A stretch of 64,000 bases of DNA from assembly GCF_000620085.1 (NCBI RefSeq), contig NZ_JHVJ01000019.1, positions 62,001-126,000 on the forward strand. Direction: 5' to 3'. Below are positions 36,591 to 45,900 of the stretch, one piece after another. How positions within the stretch are numbered: position 1 is the first letter of the stretch; each line of letters starts with the position of its first letter. Origin of the DNA: Marinobacterium jannaschii DSM 6295. Lineage in GTDB: Bacteria > Pseudomonadota > Gammaproteobacteria > Pseudomonadales > Balneatricaceae. Made by a program: the position numbers and the translations under genes. The notes under the pieces are model-generated. The model had not been told where the DNA came from. It worked only from the letters and a program-made list of their open reading frames with translations, and ran no database searches.

Positions 36591-36624
36591 ACAAAGAACC
36601 CAGCCAAACGGCTGGGTTCTTTGT
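36591..36624. terminator. Bidirectional terminator after the YeeN-like gene
   Basis: ACAAAGAACCCAGCC (36591-36605) pairs perfectly with GGCTGGGTTCTTTGT (36610-36624), a 15-bp stem with a 4-base loop and A/T-rich flanks. Confidence 0.9.
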
Positions 36625-36830
36625 GTTTGTACGATATAAACAGGCATAGCTCTATAGCCTGAAGATCAGGCAGAAAGGCAGGTTAAAAACCTGGATAACG
36701 GCATCCGATCTTTTAAAAACAGAACCGGCGGAGACTTTCAATAACCTGTTTAGCTGATTTAAAACAATATCATTCAAAAAGGCGGCTGCTAACATGCCCG
36801 CCAATTAAGATATTGCAGGATATAAGCGGC

Positions 36831-38111
36831 ATGAAGTTGAAACACAGTAGTGATCAAGGTATTTATCACTCCACTACCTGGCGTTACCTGCTTGCAATCC
36901 TGATTATCGCTCTTCTGTCCACGTCCGCATATTACACACTGCAGTCTGCACTATCAGATTCAGAAGCCACGGCTTACATTGTTAACCTTTCAGGGAGGCA
37001 ACGTATGCTGAGCCAGCATGTCGCATTGGATGCGCATCGCTTTCACCAGGCAAAGCTGGCCGAAAGCCCCCTCCCGCCTGAAGCTATATCGCTGATGAAA
37101 CAAAATATCATCGATATGCGCACAGCCAACAGGCAGCTGTCTTCGGGAATACTCTCAGACAGCATGACTGTCGATTTATCAATTCCAATGCGTGAGATGT
37201 ATTTTGGTGAGATGAATCTTTATGGTCGTGTTAACCGTTACCTGGATATTGCCCAAAAGATTCAGAGCATCACCGATAACGACGCCAGGCGTACTTACCT
37301 TAAACGGATCGATAGCGTTTCAGAACAACTGCTGCAGGACCTGAATACAGTCGTTAAGCAGTATCAGGTTGAGGGCGAACAACGTCTAGAGAAAATCGAA
37401 GATCTGGAACTGATTGTTTGGATCGCCACCTTGGTCGCGCTGTTACTGGAAGTCCTGCTTATTTTCAGGCCGATGGTGGCAATTGTCGTATCCGCCCAGA
37501 AGGCTCAGGCACGTACGCTGGAAAACCTGGAAGAGATGGTTGAGCTGCGTACGATCAAACTGGAAATCGCCAACAAAAAACTGAAAGAAATCGCCACGAT
37601 CGACCCATTAACCAAGCTCAAGAACAGACTGACTCTTGAAACTGATGTAGAGGGTCTGATTGAAGCGAGCGAAAAAAACCATGTACCTTTTGCGCTAAGC
37701 ATCATTGATGTTGACTGGTTCAAAGAGGTCAATGATACCTTTGGTCACCCGGCAGGCGATTATGTATTGAAAGAGCTGGCCACTCTCATGACAGCGATCA
37801 TACGCGAGTACGACCACCTTTACCGGGCCGGGGGTGAAGAGTTTGTACTGGTCTTAAACAGGGTAAAACATAGTGAGGCGCTATTTATACTCGAGAAGCT
37901 GCGTAAAACCATCGCACAGCACAACTTTAATTTCGAAGGCAGCCCGATAAACATCACGGTCAGTGTCGGACTCTATCACAGTAGTCAGTCTGATTTAGGA
38001 CGCGTGCAGGATATAGTGCGCGTTGCAGATCATGCCCTGTATATAGCAAAGAACAGTGGGCGAAACCGTATCCAGAGCGTTAAGCCGGACGAAGTCCGCC
38101 AGACCGCCTGA
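36831..38111 (+). CDS. Diguanylate cyclase with PilJ-type sensor domain
   Basis: A 426-residue membrane-bound GGDEF protein. Membrane segment 1 lies at about 18-38. A PilJ-like periplasmic domain follows, with the signature NLSGRQRMLSQHVALDAHRF, then membrane segment 2 (about 200-222), a coiled linker (RTLENLEEMVELRTIKLEIA) and the GGDEF domain. The active site is RAGGEEF, and an intact inhibitory I-site REYD stands five residues before it, so it should make c-di-GMP under product control. ATG 36831 has AGGAT 9 bases upstream; a TTG at 36813 is less likely. Confidence 0.9.
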   Translation: MKLKHSSDQGIYHSTTWRYLLAILIIALLSTSAYYTLQSALSDSEATAYIVNLSGRQRMLSQHVALDAHRFHQAKLAESPLPPEAISLMKQNIIDMRTANRQLSSGILSDSMTVDLSIPMREMYFGEMNLYGRVNRYLDIAQKIQSITDNDARRTYLKRIDSVSEQLLQDLNTVVKQYQVEGEQRLEKIEDLELIVWIATLVALLLEVLLIFRPMVAIVVSAQKAQARTLENLEEMVELRTIKLEIANKKLKEIATIDPLTKLKNRLTLETDVEGLIEASEKNHVPFALSIIDVDWFKEVNDTFGHPAGDYVLKELATLMTAIIREYDHLYRAGGEEFVLVLNRVKHSEALFILEKLRKTIAQHNFNFEGSPINITVSVGLYHSSQSDLGRVQDIVRVADHALYIAKNSGRNRIQSVKPDEVRQTA

Positions 38112-38192
38112 TACCCACCTCTAATCACCGCTTTTACGTCCCGAAGCCCTACATGGCAACTGAGAGCTGGTAGCCTGGTTTACCGTTAACCG

Positions 38193-39083
38193 TCAGTCTT
38201 CCTGCTCCAGTTGCTGGCACAGCTCAAGCCATCGGCTTATCCCGGCGCTGCGGTATTTATGCTTATTTACTATCAGATACAGCTGGCGACTGAAGTCCCG
38301 CCCGCCGGCCCGCAGGGGTACCAGCGCCTCACGCCGGAACTCATCGCGCAGAGCAATATGAGACAGACAGCCAATTCCCAGCCCGGCCGCCACCGCACGC
38401 TTGATCGCCTCAGACTGCTCCAGCTCCAGCACGATATTCAGATCCGGCAGCAAGCCATGCAGCGCCCGGTCAAATGCCTGCCGGGTGCCAGAACCCTGCT
38501 CCCGGACGATCCAACGGGCCGATTTCAGATCGCTGTCACTCAGCGGCCATCGCCCCGCCAGCGGATCACCCGGCGCAGCAAACAGCATCAGTTCATCCTG
38601 CAGCCAGGGGATGATCTCAAGGTCCGGATGCTGCACCTCCCCTTCGATCAGCCCCACATCCAGCTCAAAGTTAGCCACCCGCGAGACAATTGCCGAAGTG
38701 TTAGCCACCTGAAGATCCAGCTTTGCCTGCGGGTACCGCTCCATATAGCGGGCCATCAGGTTAACTGCCAGATAGTTGCCGATGGTCAGGGTCGCACCGA
38801 TATGCAGCTCGCCCACGCCATCATGCCGCGTCATATCCTGCTGCAACTGCCGCGCCTGCTCGACCAGTGCCATTGCCTTGGGGCGCAGCAATCGTCCCAG
38901 TTCATTAATCTGCAAACGCTTACCGACCCGATCAAACAGCCGGATATCAAACTGTGCCTCAAGATCACGCAAGGCACCGCTGGCAGCCGACTGAGACATT
39001 GCCAGGCTTTCGGCCGCCCGGGTGATATTGCTGTGATGTGCAACCGCCAGAAAGACTTCCAACTGCCTCAGGGTATATTTCAT
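38193..39083 (-). CDS. finR: LysR-family regulator, FinR/YeiE-like
   Basis: A 296-residue LysR regulator. The DNA-binding domain is MKYTLRQLEVFLAVAHHSNI with the recognition helix MSQSAASGALRDLEAQF; the effector domain includes LHIGATLTIGNYLAVNLMARY and REQGSGTRQAFD. This sequence and its place divergent from fpr match FinR of Pseudomonas, which activates the ferredoxin-NADP reductase gene under oxidative and iron stress. The shared 144-base promoter region holds an inverted repeat. YeiE is the other close family member, so the symbol rests on context. Confidence 0.85.
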   Translation of the reverse strand: MKYTLRQLEVFLAVAHHSNITRAAESLAMSQSAASGALRDLEAQFDIRLFDRVGKRLQINELGRLLRPKAMALVEQARQLQQDMTRHDGVGELHIGATLTIGNYLAVNLMARYMERYPQAKLDLQVANTSAIVSRVANFELDVGLIEGEVQHPDLEIIPWLQDELMLFAAPGDPLAGRWPLSDSDLKSARWIVREQGSGTRQAFDRALHGLLPDLNIVLELEQSEAIKRAVAAGLGIGCLSHIALRDEFRREALVPLRAGGRDFSRQLYLIVNKHKYRSAGISRWLELCQQLEQED

Positions 39084-39182
39084 AATCGCTATTTCCGATT
39101 AAGCTTATCTGTATAAGTAGCTTTACCACTAAGCTAACCGGGACTAACCTCATTTCCAAGGAATAAATATTCAGTTTTTTAT

Positions 39183-39203
39183 TACCTTTTAGAATATAAG
39201 GTA
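39183..39203. promoter_or_regulatory. Inverted repeat in the finR-fpr promoter region
   Basis: TACCTT (39183-39188) and AAGGTA (39198-39203), 9 bases apart in an AT-rich stretch 25 bases before fpr, form a dyad of LysR-site size. Its closeness to the start suggests overlap with the fpr core promoter. Confidence 0.4.
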
Positions 39204-39227
39204 TATTTTTTAGTCAGAGAGATCACC

Positions 39228-40001
39228 ATGGCAAATATCGGCAGTGAAGAGGTACTCAGCGTCCACCACTGGAATGATACCCTGTTCAGCTTTACCACCA
39301 GCCGCGACCCGGGCTTTCGTTTTAAGAACGGACACTTCACCATGATCGGGCTGGAGCATGAGGGTAAAAAGCTGATGCGTGCCTACAGTATCGCCAGTGC
39401 CAACTATGAAGATCAGCTGGAGTTTTTCAGCATCAAGGTGCCGGATGGCCCGCTGACCTCAAAGCTGCAGCAGATCAAACCGGGCGACCAGATCCTGATC
39501 AGCCGCAAACCCACTGGCACCCTGATTAATGACCATCTGCTGCCGGGCAAGCGCCTCTACCTGATCAGCACCGGCACCGGACTGGCACCGTTTCTCAGTA
39601 TCATCAAAGACCCCGAGATCTACGAACAGTACGATCAGGTGATCCTGACCCACGGCGTGCGTTATACGTCCGAGCTGGCCTACGCCGAGATCATCCGTGA
39701 GCACCTGCCTAACAACGAGTACTTCGGCGACCTGGTCAGTGACAAGCTGGTCTATTATCCAACCGTCACCAGAGAGCCGTTCCACACCCAGGGACGCATC
39801 ACCGAACTGATGCAGAGCGGCAAACTCACCGACGACCTCGGCCTGCCCGCCCTGAACCCGGAAGAGGATCGTTTTATGATCTGCGGCAGCCCCAGCATGC
39901 TGAAAGATACCTGCCAGATCCTCGATGATATGGGCTTTATCGAAGCCCGGCAGGGTGACTTTGGTCACTATGTTATCGAGCGGGCTTTTGTAGAACGCTA
40001 A
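39228..40001 (+). CDS. fpr: Ferredoxin--NADP reductase
   Basis: A 257-residue FAD flavoprotein that moves electrons between NADPH and ferredoxin or flavodoxin. Visible: the FAD site RAYSIASANYEDQLEFFSIK, the NADP site STGTGLAPFLSIIKDPE, FMICGSPSML, and the bacterial subclass I C-terminus GDFGHYVIERAFVER. Its length equals the family norm. It diverges from the finR-like gene, which should control it in response to superoxide or low iron. RBS AGAGAGAT lies before ATG 39228. Confidence 0.95.
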   Translation: MANIGSEEVLSVHHWNDTLFSFTTSRDPGFRFKNGHFTMIGLEHEGKKLMRAYSIASANYEDQLEFFSIKVPDGPLTSKLQQIKPGDQILISRKPTGTLINDHLLPGKRLYLISTGTGLAPFLSIIKDPEIYEQYDQVILTHGVRYTSELAYAEIIREHLPNNEYFGDLVSDKLVYYPTVTREPFHTQGRITELMQSGKLTDDLGLPALNPEEDRFMICGSPSMLKDTCQILDDMGFIEARQGDFGHYVIERAFVER

Positions 40002-40019
40002 GCTTTAAGCCCTCACCCC

Positions 40020-40041
40020 GGAGCCTGTCCCCGCAGGCTCC
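40020..40041 (+). terminator. Hairpin downstream of fpr
   Basis: GGAGCCTG (40020-40027) and CAGGCTCC (40034-40041) form an 8-bp stem, 18 bases past the fpr stop, without a T tract. The rest of the 361-base gap to 40363 holds nothing I can support; a minus-strand reading frame there has no family features or RBS. Confidence 0.45.
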
Positions 40042-40362
40042 AACCGCTCCTCACTCAAACTGTCTCCCCTTGGCTGCTCCCCTTTTCTGATACCGGACCG
40101 GGCATTGCCCGCAAGGATCGGCTGAACGGATACAGCCACAATTCCGGCTTTAGATTTACTCTGTTGTAAAAACACGGTCGATTTCCCCGTGCGTTCACTC
40201 AGCCAGTCTGGCAAGATTTGTACAGATTTTAACCCGGTTATCACAAAAACAGCTGTCATAAAAACAACTAATAACCGGGACGAATATCGCCAACCTTGGC
40301 CTTTATAACGCGCCTTGCCATATGCAGCAGCGTACAGCCCAATCAGGGAGTGATTGCCAACC

Positions 40363-42480
40363 ATGAACAGCCGCCTATTTAGTCACCCTGTCTTTCGCAG
40401 CAGCCTGATCTGCGCCAGCATCAGCCTCAGTGGCTGCAGCCTCTTTTCTACGCCGGATGAGAAACCGATCAGCTTCCCCGGTGACACAGAAGATAATGCC
40501 GTCAGGTTAACTGAGCAGAACGAGGGTAAGCTCCGCCCCACCTTTAGCCTGGGATTACCGGCAGAAGCCAGCCAAAAGCTTAAAGCCTCCTCCGCGGGCA
40601 ATAAACTGTTCAGCCCGGATGAAATCTTCACGCCCTTTATCGAAACCGGCTACGACTTTGCCGCCGCGCCGGATAATCGCGTTGAGAAATCTACCGATAA
40701 CACCGTAGCGACCAGAATCCAGTGGTTTACCATCGATGACCTGAATGCCAGCAAGGCGCTGTTCAGCGGCCACGCTGAACAGGGTGTTGAAAAGTCTGGA
40801 GACAGGATGACTGCCCTCAGCATTCATCCCTGGGATAAAGCCCATGCCTATCGTGAAACGATATCCCAACAACTCAGCCCGGAGGATGACTGGCCGGTAC
40901 TGGTAGAACCTGATTTCATCTACACCGATCTGGCTAAGCTAAAGCGACAGCAAAGCGGATCGGAGGCGGCAGAGCAGGAAGAACCGGCGGTGACAGGACA
41001 TTCAGTCAAACAGCCCTCCAAGGTGTGGAGCAGCGGCCCGCCGTTGTGGCACAAAGGCGATAACTTCACCCAGCTCACCCGTGCCCGCAAGCAAGTAGCC
41101 CAGCAGTTAAAAGGCCAGACACCCAGCGTCACCATTGCCCATCTTGATACCGGATACAGCAGTAGCGATGCATACAGCCCCCGCAACCTGGATGAATACC
41201 ATTCTATTGATTTCAGTAATGGCGGGCGCTGTGGCCAGTTCGGCACCTATATGAAGGCTCGACCCGACAAAGCCGGACATGGCCAGCGAATGCTGTCTGT
41301 ATTAGCCGGAGACAACCTGAGCTACAGAGACCCCGAAACCGGCCAGATAGTGAAAGAACCCATCGGTGGCGACCCGCTTTCGAAGGTGGTGGCGTATCGC
41401 ATCGCCAAGCGCTCTGTGATTCATCTGCTGCCAAAACGTATGACTGCCGCTATCGACTGCGCAGTTCAGCAGCAAGTCGATGTGGTCTCCATCAGCGCTG
41501 GCGGCCTGCCCTCCATCGCCCAGCGCAATGCCATTCACAAAGCCTATAACAGCGGTGTCGCTGTTTTTGCCGCCACCGGCGATTTCTTCCAGATACCGAT
41601 CACCGGCTGGAAGATCCTCGGCAACACCATCGTTTTCCCGGCGCGCTACTCACAGGTGATGGGCGTTGCCGGTATTACCCATGACGGCAACAGCTATGGC
41701 CGCTCACCGGACTGGACACGCATGCTGGACTGGAATCTGTTGCAGATCCCGGAGCACGTGGCCAACTGGTCCATGCGCGGCAGCTATGGCCCAGCCTACG
41801 CCATGCAGAACCATGTCGTCAGCGGTTACGGCCCGAACGTGACGCATTCGCTTTCGACCCGTCCGGATCAACCCTATTTCCGTCAGAATGGCGCCGGAAC
41901 GTCCAGTACCACGCCTCAGGCAGCGGCGGCGGCCTCACTGTGGTTAAACGCCATGCGGGACCAGTTCAGCGAGGAGGAGTGGCGATCCTGGAAAAAGACC
42001 GAGGCGGTCTATCAGGCGATGTTGCAAAGTGCCCGCAAGCACCGAAACGGCATGTCGGTAGAAGAGGTTGGCGAGGGACCGGTCAAGGCAAACGATATGC
42101 TTTCGATCAGTTATAAGCCGGGGCCGCAGCATCCCGGGTTGGAGGGAACCCTGATCCGCCGCCCCCGCTCCCGCATCGGCTTTCGCTGGCTCAGCGACAC
42201 CCTGCTGAGCTCCGATCTGGTGACCGGTGGCGCCCGACAAACCTGGGTTTACGTGGATATGCTGGCGACCGAGGCGGAACAGATCATCGCCACCAGCACC
42301 CGGCTAAGCGCTCTCTATGACCAGGTTAACAGCTGCTTCGCCACCGAAACCGACGCCAAGGAGTGCATTGCAGCCAGGGACCGGCTTATCGATGAACTGC
42401 GGGACAGGTACGGCAAGCAGTATTCCCGAACATTTCACGCGGTTATCGAAAACCTTATCTCAAAACGTGCAGACACCTGA
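40363..42480 (+). CDS. Subtilase (S8) lipoprotein with altered oxyanion residue
   Basis: A 705-residue S8-family serine protease. A short leader ends in lipobox LSGC (Cys25), so it should be lipid-anchored. Catalytic Asp262 (AHLDTGYSS), His306 (KAGHGQRML) and Ser514 (GAGTSSTTPQ) are in order. The usual oxyanion-hole Asn (AAGN) reads Asp407 (FAATGDFF). About 230 residues precede the protease core and 190 follow. The start is ATG 40363, with GGGAG 12 bases before; a TTG at 40354 is also possible. It is transcribed alone. The target is unknown. Confidence 0.88.
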   Translation: MNSRLFSHPVFRSSLICASISLSGCSLFSTPDEKPISFPGDTEDNAVRLTEQNEGKLRPTFSLGLPAEASQKLKASSAGNKLFSPDEIFTPFIETGYDFAAAPDNRVEKSTDNTVATRIQWFTIDDLNASKALFSGHAEQGVEKSGDRMTALSIHPWDKAHAYRETISQQLSPEDDWPVLVEPDFIYTDLAKLKRQQSGSEAAEQEEPAVTGHSVKQPSKVWSSGPPLWHKGDNFTQLTRARKQVAQQLKGQTPSVTIAHLDTGYSSSDAYSPRNLDEYHSIDFSNGGRCGQFGTYMKARPDKAGHGQRMLSVLAGDNLSYRDPETGQIVKEPIGGDPLSKVVAYRIAKRSVIHLLPKRMTAAIDCAVQQQVDVVSISAGGLPSIAQRNAIHKAYNSGVAVFAATGDFFQIPITGWKILGNTIVFPARYSQVMGVAGITHDGNSYGRSPDWTRMLDWNLLQIPEHVANWSMRGSYGPAYAMQNHVVSGYGPNVTHSLSTRPDQPYFRQNGAGTSSTTPQAAAAASLWLNAMRDQFSEEEWRSWKKTEAVYQAMLQSARKHRNGMSVEEVGEGPVKANDMLSISYKPGPQHPGLEGTLIRRPRSRIGFRWLSDTLLSSDLVTGGARQTWVYVDMLATEAEQIIATSTRLSALYDQVNSCFATETDAKECIAARDRLIDELRDRYGKQYSRTFHAVIENLISKRADT

Positions 42481-42503
42481 TATCCGGGTCGACGGACTTA
42501 AGT

Positions 42504-42521
42504 GCAGCCCAACCGGGCTGC
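42504..42521 (+). terminator. Hairpin after the subtilase lipoprotein gene
   Basis: GCAGCCC (42504-42510) and GGGCTGC (42515-42521) form a 7-bp stem with a 4-base loop, 24 bases past the stop, without a T tract. The remaining bases to 42767 are non-coding by my reading. Confidence 0.45.
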
Positions 42522-42767
42522 CACAGCGGATTGGCTATTAAGCTGTCGGAGCGGTCTGCATCGTCCTCAGAATCCGGGGTAAAAAGATAACCGCAAGCCC
42601 CGACGACAGGCCGGGCCTGTAGCCGGGTAGGCATAGCAGCAGACCTGTCACTTCCGTACGGCTTTTCCCAGCCATTTGTTGCACTAAAACCGACCTTTTC
42701 ATAACAGTTTCTACTACAATCCCCGCAACTGAATCATGTTCTGAAAAGAGTGTTAGGAAAGAAATAT

Positions 42768-43394
42768 ATGCCATTCGATATCACCGCTGTGGTGAACATT
42801 ATGGGATTGTCTGCCGTCGCGGTATTCGCCATTTCGGGGGCACTGGATGCGGCACGCCAGAAAATGGATATCCTCGGTTTTATGCTGATCGGCACCGCAA
42901 CCGGGCTTGGCGGCGGCACCCTGCGCGATGTGTTGCTGGGAAATGTACCGGTATTCTGGATACGCGAACCGGTATGGATCGTTATCTGCCTGAGCGCCTC
43001 GGCGATCACCTACTTTATAGCGCCAAAACTGGCATCACGGACGCGGGCACTGATCTGGATGGATGCCGTGGGCCTGGCCCTGTTTGCCGTGGTCGGTACC
43101 GAGATCGCACTGAAATTCGGTACAACGCCGCTGATTGCGATCTGCATGGGAGTCATGACCGCCACCTTCGGCGGTATTGCCCGTGACGTGCTCTGTGGCA
43201 GTAACCTGACATTGATGAATGAGGAGCTGTATATCACCACGGCACTGGCCGGATCTGTGGTCTACTTCGCCCTCAGCACCACCGGCCTGCCCTACAGCTA
43301 TGACCTGATCGGCGGCTTTCTGGTGGCCTTTGTGTTAAGGGCGCTGGCGATCATCTTCAATATCAAGCTGCCGAACCCCTACAAGAAGGGCTGA
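42768..43394 (+). CDS. TRIC-type / UPF0126 cation channel membrane protein
   Basis: A 208-residue inner-membrane protein with about seven helices made of two inverted repeats. Each repeat carries the family signature: ATGLGGGTLRDVLLG (about 45-60) and ATFGGIARDVLCG (about 130-143). Bacterial members (YadS/YicG group) are prokaryotic TRIC channels conducting K+ or other cations, or transporting glycine in some bacteria. Start ATG 42768 is preceded by AGGAAAG at 6 bases; a GTG at 42750 would add six residues without an RBS. A strong terminator follows. Confidence 0.9.
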   Translation: MPFDITAVVNIMGLSAVAVFAISGALDAARQKMDILGFMLIGTATGLGGGTLRDVLLGNVPVFWIREPVWIVICLSASAITYFIAPKLASRTRALIWMDAVGLALFAVVGTEIALKFGTTPLIAICMGVMTATFGGIARDVLCGSNLTLMNEELYITTALAGSVVYFALSTTGLPYSYDLIGGFLVAFVLRALAIIFNIKLPNPYKKG

Positions 43395-43408
43395 CCCCTG
43401 CAACCGAT

Positions 43409-43444
43409 AAAGAAGAACCCGGCCAGATGGCCGGGTTCTTCTTT
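43409..43444. terminator. Bidirectional terminator between TRIC-type and RoxA-like genes
   Basis: AAAGAAGAACCCGGCC (43409-43424) pairs perfectly with GGCCGGGTTCTTCTTT (43429-43444), a 16-bp stem with a 4-base loop between convergent genes. Confidence 0.9.
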
Positions 43445-43486
43445 TGCACTAGCTTCTGCTAACCGGTTACAGCGGATCGAGCACGA

Positions 43487-45358
43487 TCAGAGCGTCTTCA
43501 TATACTCCACCAGCGCCCATTTCTGGGCATCGCTGAGATCGGTGCCATAGCGATGTCCACGGTTGGAGTTACCCGGCTGGATACGGCCCGTGTCATCGGT
43601 GACACGGAATTCAGACAATCCCTCTGCCGTCACAAAGCCCACATTCACCGGGTCCAGCTCACGACTGCCGACCCAGAACTCCGTAACGCGCTGTTCCGGT
43701 TTCTGCAGCAGCTGCCACAGGCTCGGCACAGAACCGTTGTGCAGGAAAGGTGCCGTGGCCCAGATGCCGTTAAGCGGACGCGCCTTGTAGACCAGTCCGG
43801 TCAGGTCGAGACCATTGATCTTGTTGCCCGCCGCACCACTGCTGGCAACCTCTCCGGCAATCAGTTGCTGCCGTGCCTCGATATGATCCTTCAGGTGCTG
43901 TTCAAGGCTCTTATCCTCTGCCGGGTTTTTCAGGGTTTTGTTGCCCTTCTCACCCGCACGCATCGGCATCAGACCGGCTTTCAGCGCCTTACCCGGCTCT
44001 TTAAGCACCATGCCGATCACCCCGTTTACCGGAATGCTGATGGCATCGGTAGTCGACTCGAACTTGCTGCCAGCGATGATCTTGCTCTTCTCCCCTTCCA
44101 GCACCAGCGATTTAGCCTGATGGTAAACGGCATTCCAGGCCGTTGCCGGATCGGTACCGACCTCAGCCACCGGCGTCTTCACCGCAATATACTTCTCGCC
44201 CTCTTTGGCACGCGGGATCACCTGATGACAGGAGGCGCACTGCTGCTGGTAAAGTGCCGCACCTTCGGCTGCTTTAACCGCATCTACCACCGGCAGGTAC
44301 TGCTGCGGCCAGGCTGGCGAGCGCAGGGTTTTCACCCAGGACTCCAGATGGCCCAGGCCGATCATATCGACACTGGATGAATAGCGGGTCTGCTTGCCCC
44401 AAAGACGCTGCCAGAACGGCGCTTCCTCGATACTCAGGCCGCCAAAGACCCCCACCACCTCACCGATATTGCGCACCAGCGGGCCGACCACCGGTGTATT
44501 CGGGGCCGAAGCGTTCCACTGCACCACATCAGACTGGTGAGTCCCCCACAGGAACGGGTAGGACACCGGTGCATTCGGTGTATTGCGATTGTTCAGGTCA
44601 TGCAGGGCAAAGGCGCTGCCGGCGTTCTGGATATTGCCAAAGGCATCCAGGCGGGCGTAGCTGGTGAAATCAGAGTCATAGCCCGCAGGCAGGTCGTTGA
44701 CCATGCGCCGCTCGGCGGATGCCAGGGCGATCTCGCCCAGGTTCTGGCGCAGGTCGCTGGCGCGCTCCGGATCGTACTCGTTACCCAGCACATTGCGGGC
44801 AAATCGCTCGAACTTGGCGTCATCCATGTTGGTAGCATTCAGCGCATCAACCAGCTGGCTGAAGAACAGCACGAAGTTGCCCAGGGTCGGCGCACCTTCG
44901 ATCAGCATCTTAGTGCCGTTGTAATCAATCTGATTAGTATGACAGGCTGCACAGGTCAGGCCCACCCAGGCCTCACCGGTCTTATCATCCTCATCCAGCG
45001 CAAAACCGATCGGCAGGCCGGCAGGGTTTGATGCCGCCGACGCCACCGGCAGGTAACGCAGGGATTCCATATGATCAGTACTACGGAACAACTCGGTGCT
45101 GTCCGCCTGTTCCAGCCAGGTAAACCAGTTGTAAGGGATAATCCGGGCGCCCTGACTGGTAAACCAGAAGTTCCAGCGGGTTTCATCGTTCCAGCCCTGA
45201 TCCAGCCCGACCCGCTGCGGGATCGCTCCGGCAGGTTGGATTCGGGCTATATCGGTAATATGGCTGTGATTTTCATTGTCAGAATTGAAAGCACTGCAAC
45301 CGGCGAGGAGAGCCGAAGCAGCCGTGACCGCAGCAGCGAGGGGTATTATTTTTGTCAT
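43487..45358 (-). CDS. RoxA-like di-heme c-type cytochrome lipoprotein
   Basis: A 623-residue exported cytochrome. The leader ends in lipobox LAGC (Cys21). Two c-type heme sites are present: CAACH at 136-140 (EAWVGLTCAACHTNQIDYNG) and CASCH at 374-378. The order, spacing and sequence around the first heme match the di-heme cytochrome c peroxidase / rubber oxygenase (RoxA) superfamily. Whether it is a peroxidase, a rubber-cleaving dioxygenase or something else cannot be told from sequence alone. The RoxA enzymes are secreted, whereas this one looks lipid-anchored. It is transcribed alone. Confidence 0.85.
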   Translation of the reverse strand: MTKIIPLAAAVTAASALLAGCSAFNSDNENHSHITDIARIQPAGAIPQRVGLDQGWNDETRWNFWFTSQGARIIPYNWFTWLEQADSTELFRSTDHMESLRYLPVASAASNPAGLPIGFALDEDDKTGEAWVGLTCAACHTNQIDYNGTKMLIEGAPTLGNFVLFFSQLVDALNATNMDDAKFERFARNVLGNEYDPERASDLRQNLGEIALASAERRMVNDLPAGYDSDFTSYARLDAFGNIQNAGSAFALHDLNNRNTPNAPVSYPFLWGTHQSDVVQWNASAPNTPVVGPLVRNIGEVVGVFGGLSIEEAPFWQRLWGKQTRYSSSVDMIGLGHLESWVKTLRSPAWPQQYLPVVDAVKAAEGAALYQQQCASCHQVIPRAKEGEKYIAVKTPVAEVGTDPATAWNAVYHQAKSLVLEGEKSKIIAGSKFESTTDAISIPVNGVIGMVLKEPGKALKAGLMPMRAGEKGNKTLKNPAEDKSLEQHLKDHIEARQQLIAGEVASSGAAGNKINGLDLTGLVYKARPLNGIWATAPFLHNGSVPSLWQLLQKPEQRVTEFWVGSRELDPVNVGFVTAEGLSEFRVTDDTGRIQPGNSNRGHRYGTDLSDAQKWALVEYMKTL

Positions 45359-45518
45359 TTTGCTGTCCGTGCAAAGTCTGTAGATTGGAATAACAACCCC
45401 ATTATTTTAAACCAATGTTTCAAATCTGGTTCTTTTTTCTTATCGACAGACAGCATTTTTTCTAACGCAGGCGCCCCTTTACTGCTGGCCGGCCTTTAAA
45501 GCGTTAGTAAACCCAGCT

Positions 45519-45743
45519 TCAGCCCAGCGTCTTTTCAATCCGCTGGGTCAGTTTCATTACCCCCGGCCCCATCGAGAACGCGATGACAAATGCCGCCGGC
45601 CAGGCCAGCAGGAACGCCTTGCCCCACCGGGCCAGGAAGTCAGCGCTCATCCCCAGGTTCAGAAAGGTGATCCAGCAGGTCATCAGCACGCAAAGCACCA
45701 GAGACATCAGTGCGGACTGGATTAAACGTTGGCGTATTGGCAT
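45519..45743 (-). CDS. DUF2798 small inner-membrane protein
   Basis: A 74-residue protein with two membrane helices (LIQSALMSLVLCVLMTCWIT and AFLLAWPAAFVIAFSMGPGV), which together with the intervening LNLGMSADFLARWGKA match DUF2798. ATG 45743 has RBS GGAG 6 bases upstream; an in-frame start at 45821 is not supported. The 160-base gap toward the RoxA-like gene (45359-45518) contains no gene. Function unknown. Confidence 0.8.
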   Translation of the reverse strand: MPIRQRLIQSALMSLVLCVLMTCWITFLNLGMSADFLARWGKAFLLAWPAAFVIAFSMGPGVMKLTQRIEKTLG

Positions 45744-45900
45744 AACGGACTCCGGAGTGAATTTGCTGATATCGGCCAGCTTAACCGGCCCTACGGTCGG
45801 CTGACAGGGCAAAAAACGCAATCTATTGTTGCCGCAAAGCCACGCCTGCCGGCATCCGCCTTCAACGCCCCGCGACCACCCGGTCCCGCGACGGGCAATG

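Noticed and set aside
40005-40364. Minus-strand 119-codon frame between fpr and the subtilase
   Set aside because: It has one hydrophobic stretch but no RBS, a low-complexity tail overlapping the fpr 3' hairpin and no family features.
42538-42774. Minus-strand 78-codon frame before the TRIC-type gene
   Set aside because: It overlaps the promoter and start of a well-supported gene and has no RBS.
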